In this document: one piece after another, positions 26,342 to 38,553 of the stretch
How the letters are laid out: each line of letters starts with the position of its first letter
Numbering within the stretch: position 1 is the stretch's first letter
DNA from: Candidatus Promineifilum breve
GTDB lineage: Bacteria > Chloroflexota > Anaerolineae > Promineifilales > Promineifilaceae
Assembly (NCBI RefSeq): GCF_900066015.1
Contig: NZ_LN890655.1
Span: 372,001 to 436,000 of the forward strand
Direction of reading: 5' to 3'
Length of the DNA stretch: 64,000 nt
Notes under the pieces: generated by a model
What the model was told of the DNA's origin: nothing
The model's input: the letters and a program-made list of their open reading frames with translations, nothing else
The model's database searches: none
Translations under genes and position numbers: made by a program

Positions 26342-26375
26342 ACACTGCCGCTATCAATTGTAGATGAGAGGGGGA

Positions 26376-28883
<2,508 letters not shown>

Positions 28884-28900
28884 GCGGTTACTATGCTATC

Positions 28901-29992
28901 TTAAGTGAAATTTTCCAAATCTGTCCCCTGTAGTTCATCAATCACTTTCTTTACCAGGGGGATGTTATCTTTACTGACGACCAGGATGGCATCATCGGTA
29001 TTCACGACGATCATGCCCTCCAACCCGACGGCCACCACCAGCTTCCTTGATTCGTAATTGTAGATTAGGCTATCAGTAGACGCGGTGTCAATGACCAATC
29101 CTTTCGTGACGTTGGCCTCAATCGCCGGCTCAATCGCTTCCTTGAGGGCGTAGAGCGTGCCCGGATCGCTCCAGCCCATCTCGCTGTGCAGGACAAGGGC
29201 CTCGCCTGCGTCGAGATGGGTCAGGATGGCATCGTCGAACGCGATGGCCTCCATCGCCGGATAGACGCGGGCCAACGTGGCCGCGTAGTCCGCCCGGCCG
29301 ATTTGGGCCTCGATCTCCTGGAGTTGCCGCCACATCGCCGGCGAATATTGTGCGTAGAGGCGGCGGATGTAGGCCGGGGTCGTGACAAAGAAGCCGGTGT
29401 TCCACACGTAATTGCCCTGGGCAAACATTTCGCGGCATCGCTCCAGCGGCGGCCGGTAGGTGAGCGACTGAAAAGAGTAGTAGGGCGTCTCGCCCACCAT
29501 GCCCGCCGCTTCGCCCAGACCGATCCAGCCCAGATTCTCGTTGGCAAAGCGCGGCGTCTCGCCGATGAATAGTATCTCGGCCTGGCCTTGCGCCACCAGC
29601 AACTCGGCCGTTCGTAATAATTCCACAAACGCGGCCACATTCTCGATGTAATTATCAGACCACAGGATGGCAACCGGATCATGCTCACCACCGGCGGCCA
29701 AGTGGGCCATCGCCAGACCGACGGCCGGCCCCAGATCGCGCCGCGCGGGTTCGTAGATGATGTTGGCCGGCGGCAGATCGGGCAACTGCTGCCGAACGAT
29801 GTCGCCATACCGTTCGTTGGTGGCGATGAAAACGTTGTCGATGCCGTAATGCGGCGCAACACGCGCCACCGCCAGTTGCAGAGTGGAAGCCTCGCCGACA
29901 ATCGGCTCAAACTGTTTGGGCGAACTCTGGCGGCTGATGGGCCAGAGCCGCCGCCCCGAGCCACCGGCAAAGATGACGATGCGCATGTTCAT
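28901..29992 (-). CDS. manC: mannose-1-phosphate guanylyltransferase
   Basis: 363 aa. The nucleotidyltransferase signature VIFAGGSGRRLWPISRQ, the FIATNERY and EPARRDLGPAVGLA motifs, GYVWNTGFF-like NYVWNTGFF and a C-terminal left-handed beta region (LVVAVGLEGMIVVNTDDAILV) are present. It makes GDP-mannose from mannose-1-phosphate and GTP for surface glycans. The start is the ATG at 29992, 3 nt after the dprA stop; an internal ATG at 29986 is possible. It lies between dprA and topA, usually direct neighbours. Confidence 0.93.
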   Translation of the reverse strand: MNMRIVIFAGGSGRRLWPISRQSSPKQFEPIVGEASTLQLAVARVAPHYGIDNVFIATNERYGDIVRQQLPDLPPANIIYEPARRDLGPAVGLAMAHLAAGGEHDPVAILWSDNYIENVAAFVELLRTAELLVAQGQAEILFIGETPRFANENLGWIGLGEAAGMVGETPYYSFQSLTYRPPLERCREMFAQGNYVWNTGFFVTTPAYIRRLYAQYSPAMWRQLQEIEAQIGRADYAATLARVYPAMEAIAFDDAILTHLDAGEALVLHSEMGWSDPGTLYALKEAIEPAIEANVTKGLVIDTASTDSLIYNYESRKLVVAVGLEGMIVVNTDDAILVVSKDNIPLVKKVIDELQGTDLENFT

Positions 29993-29995
29993 GGC

Positions 29996-31120
29996 CTACT
30001 CCTCTTCCGGCGCGGCCTCATACGCCGGCCCGGCCTCGCGCAAGCGCACATACTGCATACCGCCGACCTGCTGCACCATCCCCTTCAGTTCCATGATCGT
30101 CAGGGTGCTGCTGATGAGGCTGCTGGGCATCCCCGTCAGGCGGCCCAGTTCATCGACGTGGAGCGGCTGCGTGGACAGTTGGGCGATGAGCGCCGCCTCT
30201 TCGGCCGTTTCCGGCAAGACGGCCTTCGCCACCTGCTGATCGACGGCCATCTTCAAATTGAGTTCTTCCAGTATATCTTCAACGCGCGTCACCAGCTTGC
30301 CGCCCTGCTGGATCAGGCGGTTGGGGCCGATGCTCACCGGGCTATGGATATTGCCCGGCACGGCGAATACGTCGCGATTCTGTTCCAGCGCGTATTGCGC
30401 GGTGATCAACGCTCCGCTCTTCTCGCCCGCCTCCACCACCAGAACACCCAACGATAGGCCGCTGATCAGACGATTGCGGGCCGGGAAGTGGGTGCTTTCC
30501 GGCTCGGCCCCGAAGGGGTAGTCCGAGACGAGCGCGCCGTGGCCGTCCACGATGGCGTGGGCCAGGTCGCGATGTTCCGGCGGGTAAATCTTGTCGATGC
30601 CGCTGGCCATTACGGCGATGGTGCGGCCGCCTTCCTCGACGGCCGTGCGGTGAGCCACGGCGTCGATGCCGCGCGCCAGACCGCTGACGATGGTGATGCC
30701 GTTTTGCACCAACCCGGCCACCAGATCGCGCGTCACCTGCCGCCCATAGGCGCTCAGGCGGCGCGTGCCGACGACGGCCACGGCCCAGCGGTCGACCGGC
30801 TCATAGCCGCCGCGCACAAACAGCAGGGGCGGCGCGGCCGGAATTTCGCGCAACAGATCGGGGTATTCTGGGCTTTGCCAGGTGAGGACACCCACCCGGC
30901 TGGCTTCCACTAGCTGCACGTACTGGTCCAGATCGAACGTCCGGCGGGCCTCATCCAAACTTTGGATGGCGCGGATGTCGAAGCCGATGTCGCGGAGCTG
31001 GCTCTCAGTGGCCCGCCAGGCGCGCTCCAGCGACCCAAAGGCGCCGAGCAACGCCTGAATCTTCGCCGGGCCGATGCCGCTGACGTAGTTGAACCCCAGC
31101 CAGTACTTTAGCTCGGACAT
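29996..31120 (-). CDS. dprA: DNA-processing protein DprA
   Basis: 374 aa. Residues 1-65 are an HhH/SAM-like region (LGFNYVSGIGPAKIQALL), 80-285 the Rossmann DprA core (VGTRRLSAYGRQV, SGLARGIDAVAHRTAV, FPARNRLISGLS, GALITAQYALEQNRDVFAVPG), and the last 80 a winged-helix domain. It loads RecA on incoming single-stranded DNA during natural transformation. No other competence genes are in the window, so transformability cannot be claimed. Confidence 0.94.
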   Translation of the reverse strand: MSELKYWLGFNYVSGIGPAKIQALLGAFGSLERAWRATESQLRDIGFDIRAIQSLDEARRTFDLDQYVQLVEASRVGVLTWQSPEYPDLLREIPAAPPLLFVRGGYEPVDRWAVAVVGTRRLSAYGRQVTRDLVAGLVQNGITIVSGLARGIDAVAHRTAVEEGGRTIAVMASGIDKIYPPEHRDLAHAIVDGHGALVSDYPFGAEPESTHFPARNRLISGLSLGVLVVEAGEKSGALITAQYALEQNRDVFAVPGNIHSPVSIGPNRLIQQGGKLVTRVEDILEELNLKMAVDQQVAKAVLPETAEEAALIAQLSTQPLHVDELGRLTGMPSSLISSTLTIMELKGMVQQVGGMQYVRLREAGPAYEAAPEEE

Positions 31121-31188
31121 CGGATGTACCCTTGCCCCCTCCGCTGATCAATTCGGTGCGGCTACCGACCGTTCATCAATCGCCGAAT

Positions 31189-31779
31189 CTATTCGTCCAG
31201 TCCGTCGATTAGCCCCGGCATTGGATGGATCGTCATTTTACCATGTTCAATGTCGATCGCTTTGATCACGTCCGGGATGTCGGGCAGAAGGTGTTGGCCG
31301 TTGTCGCCATTGACCACGAACACATTGTTGGCTCCGGTTTCCAGGACTTCGCTCAGGCGGCCGAGATGGGTTCCGGCCTCGGTGAATACGTCCAGGCCCA
31401 CCAGTTGGTAGAGGTAATATTCGCCCTCTTCCAGTGGGACGGCGTCCGCCTCAAGCACCTGAAGCAACTGCCCGCGCAACGACTCGGCCTCATCCCGCGT
31501 CGGATAGCCCGCCAGCCGCAGCAGGACGACGCCCTGGTGGTAGCGAACGCCTTCGATCGCCGTTCGCCGCGGGTTCTTCTCGCCCACGTAAATGGCGTCG
31601 AGCCATTCGAAGCGCTCCGGCACGTCGGTCAGCAACTCAACGCGCACCTCGCCGTGCACGCCGTGGGGCCGGGTGATGCGGCCGACCGCCAAAAAATGAG
31701 GCTCGGCAGATGATTCTACTGAGCCTCTCTTCTGGGTTGGGCCGGATGGCGACGCGAGCGGCAGATCATTCTCGGTCAA
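31189..31779 (-). CDS. rimM: 16S rRNA processing protein RimM
   Basis: 196 aa. The N-terminal barrel begins FLAVGRITRPHGVHGEVRVE after a 28-residue polar extension. The C-terminal PRC-barrel has YYLYQLVGLDVFTEAGTHLG and NNVFVVNG...HLLPDIPDVI. It binds S19 and matures the 30S head. The start appears to be a TTG at 31779 with GAGG about 10 nt upstream; no ATG or GTG lies before the conserved core. It follows the KH gene by 12 nt in the rpsP-KH-rimM order seen in most bacteria. trmD and rplS are absent. Confidence 0.94.
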   Translation of the reverse strand: MTENDLPLASPSGPTQKRGSVESSAEPHFLAVGRITRPHGVHGEVRVELLTDVPERFEWLDAIYVGEKNPRRTAIEGVRYHQGVVLLRLAGYPTRDEAESLRGQLLQVLEADAVPLEEGEYYLYQLVGLDVFTEAGTHLGRLSEVLETGANNVFVVNGDNGQHLLPDIPDVIKAIDIEHGKMTIHPMPGLIDGLDE

Positions 31780-31791
31780 TGGGAATTAACC

Positions 31792-32037
31792 TCAACGCAT
31801 CTCGTCCGCTTCGAGCAATTCGAGCTCCACGCGGCGGCCTTCCTTGGCGGCCCGCACTTGAATCAGGGTGCGAATCGAGTCGATGACCCGCCCGCCCTTG
31901 CCAATGATCCGCCCCATATCGGGCGCGGCCACGGCCAGTTCGACCACCGTCGTGGCGCGGTCGCGCACTTCGGTCACGACGACCTCATCGGGATGTTCGA
32001 CCAACGATTCGACCAGGAAGGCAACGAGATCCTTCAT
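31792..32037 (-). CDS. khpA: KH-domain RNA-binding protein (YlqC/KhpA type)
   Basis: 81 aa consisting of one KH domain with the RNA-binding GKGGRVIDSIRTLI loop and a C-terminal helix. KhpA-type proteins bind sRNA and mRNA and influence ribosome assembly and cell division. The gene lies 6 nt downstream of rpsP and 12 nt upstream of rimM, the standard place. Confidence 0.94.
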   Translation of the reverse strand: MKDLVAFLVESLVEHPDEVVVTEVRDRATTVVELAVAAPDMGRIIGKGGRVIDSIRTLIQVRAAKEGRRVELELLEADEMR

Positions 32038-32043
32038 GGCTGT

Positions 32044-32586
32044 TTACTCTTCCTCGTCGGCGTCCAGCACCGCTTCGATGGCGTCGGTCACGCGCTCAAC
32101 CGCCGCTTCGACCGCCTCTTTCACCGTATCGACCGCCGAGGCGACCGGCGCGGCCACGACCTGGACGGCGTCGCCGACCTTCTCCGACACCTCAGCCACC
32201 AGCGACGGGGCCGGTTCCTCAGCGACGACCGGGGCCGGCGTCTTGGCGGCAACAGGGGCGGCCTTGGCGACTTCCGCGACTTCGACGCCCTGATATTCGC
32301 CCACCAGCGCGTCAATCGATTCGCCGGCGTGGACGCGCGCCAGGCGGTCAAACGTGCCTTGCTTGTTCAACAGGATGCGCACGGCATCGGACGGCTGCGC
32401 GCCGACGCTCAGCCAATGCAACGCGCGCGCTTCCTCAATCAGAAACGTGGGCGGATTGGTGAGCGGGTTATAATGGCCGATGTTCTCGACGATGCGGCCA
32501 TCCCGCTTGGATTCCTTCTCGGCCACTACCACACGGTAGCTGGGTTGGCGTTTCTTGCCCTTGCGACTCAAACGAATTCGTAGCAT
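32044..32586 (-). CDS. rpsP: 30S ribosomal protein S16 with long acidic C-terminal extension
   Basis: 180 aa, about twice the usual S16 length. Residues 1-80 are canonical S16 (MLRIRLSRKGKKRQPSYRVV, NIGHYNPLTNPP). Residues 100-180 are an Ala/Val/Glu-rich extension with repeated AVxxVxxxVE helices, ending DADEEE. The extension has no rRNA-binding character and may protrude from the ribosome or act as an amphipathic helix. First gene of the rpsP-khpA-rimM unit. Confidence 0.95.
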   Translation of the reverse strand: MLRIRLSRKGKKRQPSYRVVVAEKESKRDGRIVENIGHYNPLTNPPTFLIEEARALHWLSVGAQPSDAVRILLNKQGTFDRLARVHAGESIDALVGEYQGVEVAEVAKAAPVAAKTPAPVVAEEPAPSLVAEVSEKVGDAVQVVAAPVASAVDTVKEAVEAAVERVTDAIEAVLDADEEE

Positions 32587-32634
32587 GTTTTAGTTCGTCA
32601 CTCCATTCTAAAAGAAGAAAATCTCTTCCCGGAT

Positions 32635-33972
32635 TTACATTCGTCCCCCGAGGAGCGAAGACAGGGCATTGCGCCCACGTCCGCCCTTTTGGAACTGTTT
32701 CATCATTTCCTGCATCTCGCGGTGCTGCTTCAGCAACACGTTGATTTCCTGCACCGACGTGCCGGAGCCGACAGCGATGCGGCGCTTGCGGCTGGCCTTG
32801 ATCATTTTCGGGTTGCGCCGTTCGTCGGTGGTCATGGACTGGATCATGGCCTCTATCCGCTTCAGGTCTTTCTCGGCCGAACTCAGATCGACATCGGCGG
32901 TCATCTTGTTCATGCCGGGCACCATCTCCAGCAGCTTGCCGATTGGCCCCATTTTCTTGACCTGTTGCAGTTGCTTGAGAAAGTCGTCGAGGTCGAAATC
33001 GCCCGACACCAGCTTCTGCCCGGCGCGCTGGGCTTCTTCCATGTCCATCTCGGACTGGGCCTGCTCGATGAGGGTCATCACGTCGCCCATGCCCAGGATG
33101 CGATTCGCCAGCCGGTCGGGGTGGAAGACCTCGATGGCGTTCAGCTTTTCGCCCGTGCCCAGGAACTTGATGGGCACGCCGGTGACCTCGCGCATCGAAA
33201 TGGCCGCGCCGCCGCGCGCGTCGCCATCGATCTTGGTCATAATCAGGCCGGTCAGGGTGACGGCCTGGTGGAAATCGGTCGCCACGCGCACCGCTTCCTG
33301 GCCGGTCATGGCATCGGCCACGAGCAACGTCTCGATCGGTTGCACGCGGGCCTTGATGTTCTTGATCTCGCCCATCATCATCTCATCGATGTTGAGGCGG
33401 CCGGCCGTATCGAGGATAACCGTCGTCGCGCCACTGGCGGCGGCTTGCTTGATGCCGTTGGCGCAGACCGTGACGGGGTTGGCGTTGGTGCCTTCGCTAT
33501 AGACTGGGATATCGAGCTGCTTGCCCAGCGTCTCCAGTTGGTTGATGGCCGCCGGGCGATAGATGTCGGCGGCGACCAGGAACGGCCGCCGGCCCTGCTT
33601 GCGCAAATGGAGCGCCAGCTTGCCGGCCATCGTCGTCTTGCCCGCGCCCTGCAAGCCCACCAGCATGATCACCGCCGGCGATTGCGCCCCCAGATTGAGG
33701 CGGCCCGGCTCGCCCAGCGTCCGCACCAGTTCATCGTGGACGATCTTGACCACCTGTTGGCCGGGCGTCAGGCTGCGCATCACTTCCTGGCCGACGGCGC
33801 GCTCGCGCACGCGGGCCACGAACTCCTTGACAACCTTAAAGTTCACGTCGGCTTCCAGCAGAGCCAGACGCACCTCGCGCATCGCCACATCGACGTCGGC
33901 TTCAGTCAATTTGCCGCGCTTTTGTAGATTGTCGAAAACAGATTGCAGGCGTGAGCCTAGTGTTTCAAACAC
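32635..33972 (-). CDS. ffh: signal recognition particle protein Ffh
   Basis: 445 aa. An N-domain begins FETLGSRLQSVFDNLQKRGKL; the G-domain has GLQGAGKTT, DTAGRLNID and TKIDGDARGG; the Met-rich M-domain is at about 300-445 (MKEF-type helix hairpins, GSGTSVQEIN). It binds 4.5S RNA and signal peptides for co-translational export. The start is a GTG at 33972, where the canonical FETL sequence begins; an upstream-extended frame has unlike sequence. The gene precedes rpsP by 48 nt. Confidence 0.96.
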   Translation of the reverse strand: MFETLGSRLQSVFDNLQKRGKLTEADVDVAMREVRLALLEADVNFKVVKEFVARVRERAVGQEVMRSLTPGQQVVKIVHDELVRTLGEPGRLNLGAQSPAVIMLVGLQGAGKTTMAGKLALHLRKQGRRPFLVAADIYRPAAINQLETLGKQLDIPVYSEGTNANPVTVCANGIKQAAASGATTVILDTAGRLNIDEMMMGEIKNIKARVQPIETLLVADAMTGQEAVRVATDFHQAVTLTGLIMTKIDGDARGGAAISMREVTGVPIKFLGTGEKLNAIEVFHPDRLANRILGMGDVMTLIEQAQSEMDMEEAQRAGQKLVSGDFDLDDFLKQLQQVKKMGPIGKLLEMVPGMNKMTADVDLSSAEKDLKRIEAMIQSMTTDERRNPKMIKASRKRRIAVGSGTSVQEINVLLKQHREMQEMMKQFQKGGRGRNALSSLLGGRM

Positions 33973-34125
33973 AAATTCACCATCAGGCAAGGATCGGATT
34001 GCAAGGTGTTGGATTCTAACGCAGCCGCCGGTGGTCGTCAAGCCGCGGGCACGCGCCAAGACCCACCCGCCGGAGGCGGATGGGTCTCTCAACCAACGTA
34101 TTTTACACGGGAATGCCCGAAAAGG

Positions 34126-35406
<1,281 letters not shown>

Positions 35407-35454
35407 TGGTTTGGTTACCTCCACAAGTTTATTGCGAACGGCCGCGAGTTATAA

Positions 35455-35487
35455 CAAAAAACGCCTCCCGAGCAGGTCAAGAGGCGT
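35455..35487 (-). terminator. expression-platform terminator of the SAM riboswitch
   Basis: On the minus strand CGCCTC (35486-35481) pairs with GAGGCG (35467-35462) and is followed by TTTTTT before metK. It lies directly after the aptamer, as expected for transcriptional attenuation. Confidence 0.85.
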
Positions 35488-35508
35488 AGGGTGTCTGATT
35501 CACTTTTA

Positions 35509-35611
35509 CCTCTTATCTTCCAGCTTTCGCTGCCGGAGTTAGCACCTTTCCATTGTGGTTGGTTGCTGCAGTGTCAACGGGCCGGGTCCCTCGACTGCTC
35601 TAGATAAGCGC
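35509..35611 (-). promoter_or_regulatory. SAM-I (S-box) riboswitch upstream of metK
   Basis: Read on the minus strand, the aptamer shows the S-box landmarks: CTTATCTAGAG at the 5' P1 side, GAGGGACC then GGCCCG, GCAACC, GGTGCTAACTCC and GAAAGCTGGAAGATAAGAGG closing P1. High SAM should favour the downstream terminator. Recognised from conserved blocks, not from a covariance search. Confidence 0.92.
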
Positions 35612-35644
35612 GATTGCTCTAAATCGAAACGTTCTTAGCCCCGA

Positions 35645-35672
35645 ACTATAGTCGCTCGGGGCGATTTGTCAA
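35645..35672 (-). promoter_or_regulatory. promoter of the metK leader
   Basis: A perfect TTGACA (35672-35667), a 16-nt spacer and TATAGT (35650-35645) lie just upstream of the riboswitch. Confidence 0.75.
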
Positions 35673-35761
35673 GAGTATAGGCGGTGTGGCTTACGATGAG
35701 GATTAAGGCGGGCTGCCTGAAACCCTAATTGCCACGCGGCAAAGATCGCCGAATTGGGGTC

Positions 35762-35790
35762 TTGAGATCGATGTTTCGCCATGTTACACT
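35762..35790 (+). promoter_or_regulatory. putative promoter of the M64-peptidase pair
   Basis: TTGAGA (35762-35767), a 17-nt spacer and TACACT (35785-35790), 88 nt before the first gene of the pair. Confidence 0.5.
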
Positions 35791-35877
35791 GTGACGCGGG
35801 CATAATCGTATGTCCTTTTTCGCCTTTCCTCTCGTCGCTTGATCTATGTCTCCGAGGTCCGCCTCTGGAGCACAAGG

Positions 35878-36348
35878 ATGGGTACATGCATGGATAGTTC
35901 CCTGGCCGCCGCCGTTCGCCCGCGCCATCGCGCCTTGCGAGCATTTTTCGAATACAAGGGTCGTGAAGTGAGGCTGGTTTCCGTACAGGCACTGGAGATG
36001 CTGGCCCCGCCGCCCCAGGCCATTTTCCCCCGCTCCGACGAGCGCGGCACATGGTTCGAGTTGCGCGATCGGGAGGGGAAAACAATTTACCGTCGCGTCA
36101 TCGACAACCCGATCCGCGAGGATATCGAGGTGATCACCGATGATCCCAACCACCCGCTGAGCCGCACCCTCACCGAGCCCGAGGGCATTTTTTACGTCAT
36201 CGTGCCCGACATTCCCCAGGCGCGCGAACTGGTGATCGTCGCCGAACCGGCCCGACGGCCGCGGGACACGGGCGAACTCGAAGGCGCAGCCGAGTCGAAT
36301 ACCTACCGTTTCGACCTTGATGCCGGCAGCAAGGAGGGCGACAACTGA
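35878..36348 (+). CDS. unknown protein paired with M64 peptidase
   Basis: 156 aa, soluble, with no signal peptide. The N-terminal 25 residues are basic, followed by a beta-rich domain (VRLVSVQALEMLAPP, GTWFELRDREGKTIYRRVI, FYVIVPDIPQARELVIVAEP) that could be an Ig-like or jelly-roll fold. No family is recognised. The ATG at 35878 has GGAG 7 nt upstream; an ATG at 35890 is possible. The stop is 1 nt before the peptidase start, so the two are probably made together and may act as a pair. Confidence 0.7.
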   Translation: MGTCMDSSLAAAVRPRHRALRAFFEYKGREVRLVSVQALEMLAPPPQAIFPRSDERGTWFELRDREGKTIYRRVIDNPIREDIEVITDDPNHPLSRTLTEPEGIFYVIVPDIPQARELVIVAEPARRPRDTGELEGAAESNTYRFDLDAGSKEGDN

Positions 36349-36349
36349 C

Positions 36350-37594
36350 ATGGGTACCTCGGACGGAAAAGTCATCGGCGCGGTGAAGATCGTCGACAAT
36401 GGCGATCCCGCGGAACGGTTTAACCTCGTGCTGGTCGCCGAGGGGTATCGCCAGTCCGAACTCAGTACATTCGCCAGCGATGCCAATCACTTTGTCTCCG
36501 GCCTGTTTAACACGGCGCCATTCGACGATCATCGGTGCGCCATCAACGTCTGGCGGCTCGACGTCGCCTCCGACGAGAGCGGCGCCGACGACCCGGCCGG
36601 CGGCACCTGCAACGGCACGGGGGCCATGCCCCGAACTTACTTCGATGCCCGGTTCTGCTCCGGCGGCATCCCCCGGGCGCTGGTGTGCGATGCCGGCCTG
36701 GTCTTGACGACCGTGGCCGCCCACGTGCCCCAGTTCCACTCCGCCCAGGTGATCGTCAATAGCTCCAAGTATGGCGGCACCGGCGGCGCGGTCGGGGTCA
36801 GCTCCACCGCCATAGTCAACGGCAGCGATCTGCCCGTGGACTGGCGCGAGATCGTCATCCATGAGATGGGCCACTCCATCTTCGGCCTGGCCGATGAGTA
36901 TTTCTATTACGCCGGCTGCGACTCCGGCGAAACGGGACAGAATAATTACTTCGGCGGCGAGCCGTCGCAGGTCAATGTCACCAAATCGCCCACGGCCGCG
37001 GGCAAATGGGACGACCTCATCAACATTGCCACGCTCCCCACCTGGTCGAACCCCAATTGCAACATATGCCCGGCCGAACCGGGCGAACCGGGCGGCCCAT
37101 CGGACAATACGATTGTCGTCGGCACTTTTGAAGGCGCGCGCTATCACCATTGCGGCCTCTATCGCCCCCAGGCCGATTGCAAGATGCGCAAGCTGCACGA
37201 ACCCTTCTGCAAAGTCTGCCGCCGGGTCATCGACGAATTTCTGCAACCGTTCGATCCGCCGTTTTGCGTCGATGATCTCGTCATCGACATTTCCAAGTGG
37301 GCGGCCATCGCCACTATCCTGTTCGGTGTCATCCAGGACGGCGGCGGCGTGATCATCGTCGGCGGCCGGCCCATCCCCATCGATCCGTGGGGGCCGTTGC
37401 GCCACAGTCTGTGGGCCGCGTTGGCTAACCCGCGCCAGGCCCAGCCGGCCACGCGCGATGTGCTGGTCGGCATGGCCCTGCAACAAATCGCCACCCTCGT
37501 CTCGGAGGGCGAACTCGGCATGGAAATAGAAACGTTGGCCGCCAAACTGGTGGAGACGGCCGCCGCCAAACTACCCCAGGCGACAATTCGCTAA
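36350..37594 (+). CDS. M64-like (IgA peptidase-type) zinc metallopeptidase
   Basis: 414 aa. The N-terminus VKIVDNGDPAERFNLVLVAEGYRQSE and INVWRLDVASDESGADDP match peptidase M64. The zinc motif is IHEMGHSIFGLADEY, and a Cys-rich stretch (NCNICP, CKMRKL, FCKVC) follows. A C-terminal region of about 95 residues with hydrophobic GVIQDGGGVIIVGG is not typical of the family. No signal peptide is seen, so either export is unusual or the enzyme works inside the cell. Confidence 0.87.
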   Translation: MGTSDGKVIGAVKIVDNGDPAERFNLVLVAEGYRQSELSTFASDANHFVSGLFNTAPFDDHRCAINVWRLDVASDESGADDPAGGTCNGTGAMPRTYFDARFCSGGIPRALVCDAGLVLTTVAAHVPQFHSAQVIVNSSKYGGTGGAVGVSSTAIVNGSDLPVDWREIVIHEMGHSIFGLADEYFYYAGCDSGETGQNNYFGGEPSQVNVTKSPTAAGKWDDLINIATLPTWSNPNCNICPAEPGEPGGPSDNTIVVGTFEGARYHHCGLYRPQADCKMRKLHEPFCKVCRRVIDEFLQPFDPPFCVDDLVIDISKWAAIATILFGVIQDGGGVIIVGGRPIPIDPWGPLRHSLWAALANPRQAQPATRDVLVGMALQQIATLVSEGELGMEIETLAAKLVETAAAKLPQATIR

Positions 37595-37605
37595 ATAATC
37601 TTTAT

Positions 37606-37634
37606 GGCCGCGCGGGCATCCGGCCGGCGCGGCC
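37606..37634. terminator. GC hairpin between convergent genes
   Basis: GGCCGCGC (37606-37613) pairs with GCGCGGCC (37627-37634) between the convergent M64 and fabI stops. Neither strand has a T run after it, so it may only slow or end transcription weakly. Confidence 0.35.
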
Positions 37635-38426
37635 CTATTCCCACTTCTCCGGCGGTTCGGGCATGCCCAGGATGTGATACCCGGCGTCAACGTAGACCAC
37701 CTCCCCGGTGACGCCGCTGCCCAGATCGCTGCACAGCCACAGGGCGGTTTTAGCCACTTCTTCCTGATCGATATTGCGGCGCAAGGGGGCGCGCTCGCCC
37801 ACGTAGCCCAGCATCTTGCGGAAGCCGGCGATGCCCGCGGCGGCCAGCGTCTTGATCGGCCCGGCGGAGATGGCATTGACGCGAATATTCTGCGGCCCCA
37901 GATCGGCGGCCAGATAGCGGGTGCTGGCCTCCAGCGCCGCCTTGGCCACGCCCATGACGTTGTAGTGGGGCACGACCTTCTCCGCGCCGTAATAGGTCAA
38001 CGTCATCATGCAACCGCCATCGGGCATCAGCCGTTGCGCCCGATTGGCCAGGGCGATGAAGCTGTAGGCGCTAATATCCATAGCTATGCGAAAACCCTCA
38101 CGCGTCGTGTCGTAGAATCGCCCTTCCAACTCCGACGACGGGGCGAAGGCGACCGCGTGCACCAATATATCGATGGTGCCGAAATGGGCGGCCGCTTTCT
38201 CGAACAGGCCGTCGATCTCCTCATCGGACGTAACGTCGCACTTTTCTACAAATATCGCGCCGATCTCCTCGGCCAGCGGCATCACCCGTTTCTCCAACTG
38301 GGGGATACCGTAACTGATCCCCACCTCGGCCCCGGCGGCGGTGAACGCTTCGGCGATGGCCCAGGCGATCGAATGCTTATTGGCTACGCCAAAGATCAAT
38401 GCTTTCTTACCCATCAACAAATTCAT
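37635..38426 (-). CDS. fabI: enoyl-ACP reductase FabI
   Basis: 263 aa SDR-type enzyme. It has the FabI N-terminus [21 protein letters not shown] and the active-site spacing Tyr-x6-Lys in [12 protein letters not shown], typical of FabI rather than ordinary SDRs. [12 protein letters not shown] and [12 protein letters not shown] follow. It carries out the last reduction of each fatty-acid elongation cycle. Start at 38426 (MNLLMGKK); an ATG four codons in is possible. Single gene, divergent from proline dehydrogenase. Confidence 0.95.
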   Translation of the reverse strand: MNLLMGKKALIFGVANKHSIAWAIAEAFTAAGAEVGISYGIPQLEKRVMPLAEEIGAIFVEKCDVTSDEEIDGLFEKAAAHFGTIDILVHAVAFAPSSELEGRFYDTTREGFRIAMDISAYSFIALANRAQRLMPDGGCMMTLTYYGAEKVVPHYNVMGVAKAALEASTRYLAADLGPQNIRVNAISAGPIKTLAAAGIAGFRKMLGYVGERAPLRRNIDQEEVAKTALWLCSDLGSGVTGEVVYVDAGYHILGMPEPPEKWE

Positions 38427-38553
38427 TGCAATTGTCTCTCCATAAGTGGGCGGCAAACACTGCCAATGATAACCCGCACGGCCGCGGGAAGGTGCGTTGA
38501 TGATGGTGCAAAAAAGAAGTGGCACATTACCATTGCCGGAGTAAAATTTGCCT

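Noticed and set aside
32689-33927. 412-codon plus-strand frame opposite ffh
   Set aside because: It is the complement of the conserved Ffh G and M domains and has no recognisable motif.
36197-37486. 429-codon minus-strand frame opposite the M64 peptidase
   Set aside because: The plus strand carries a clear HEMGH zinc motif; the opposite frame is low-complexity.
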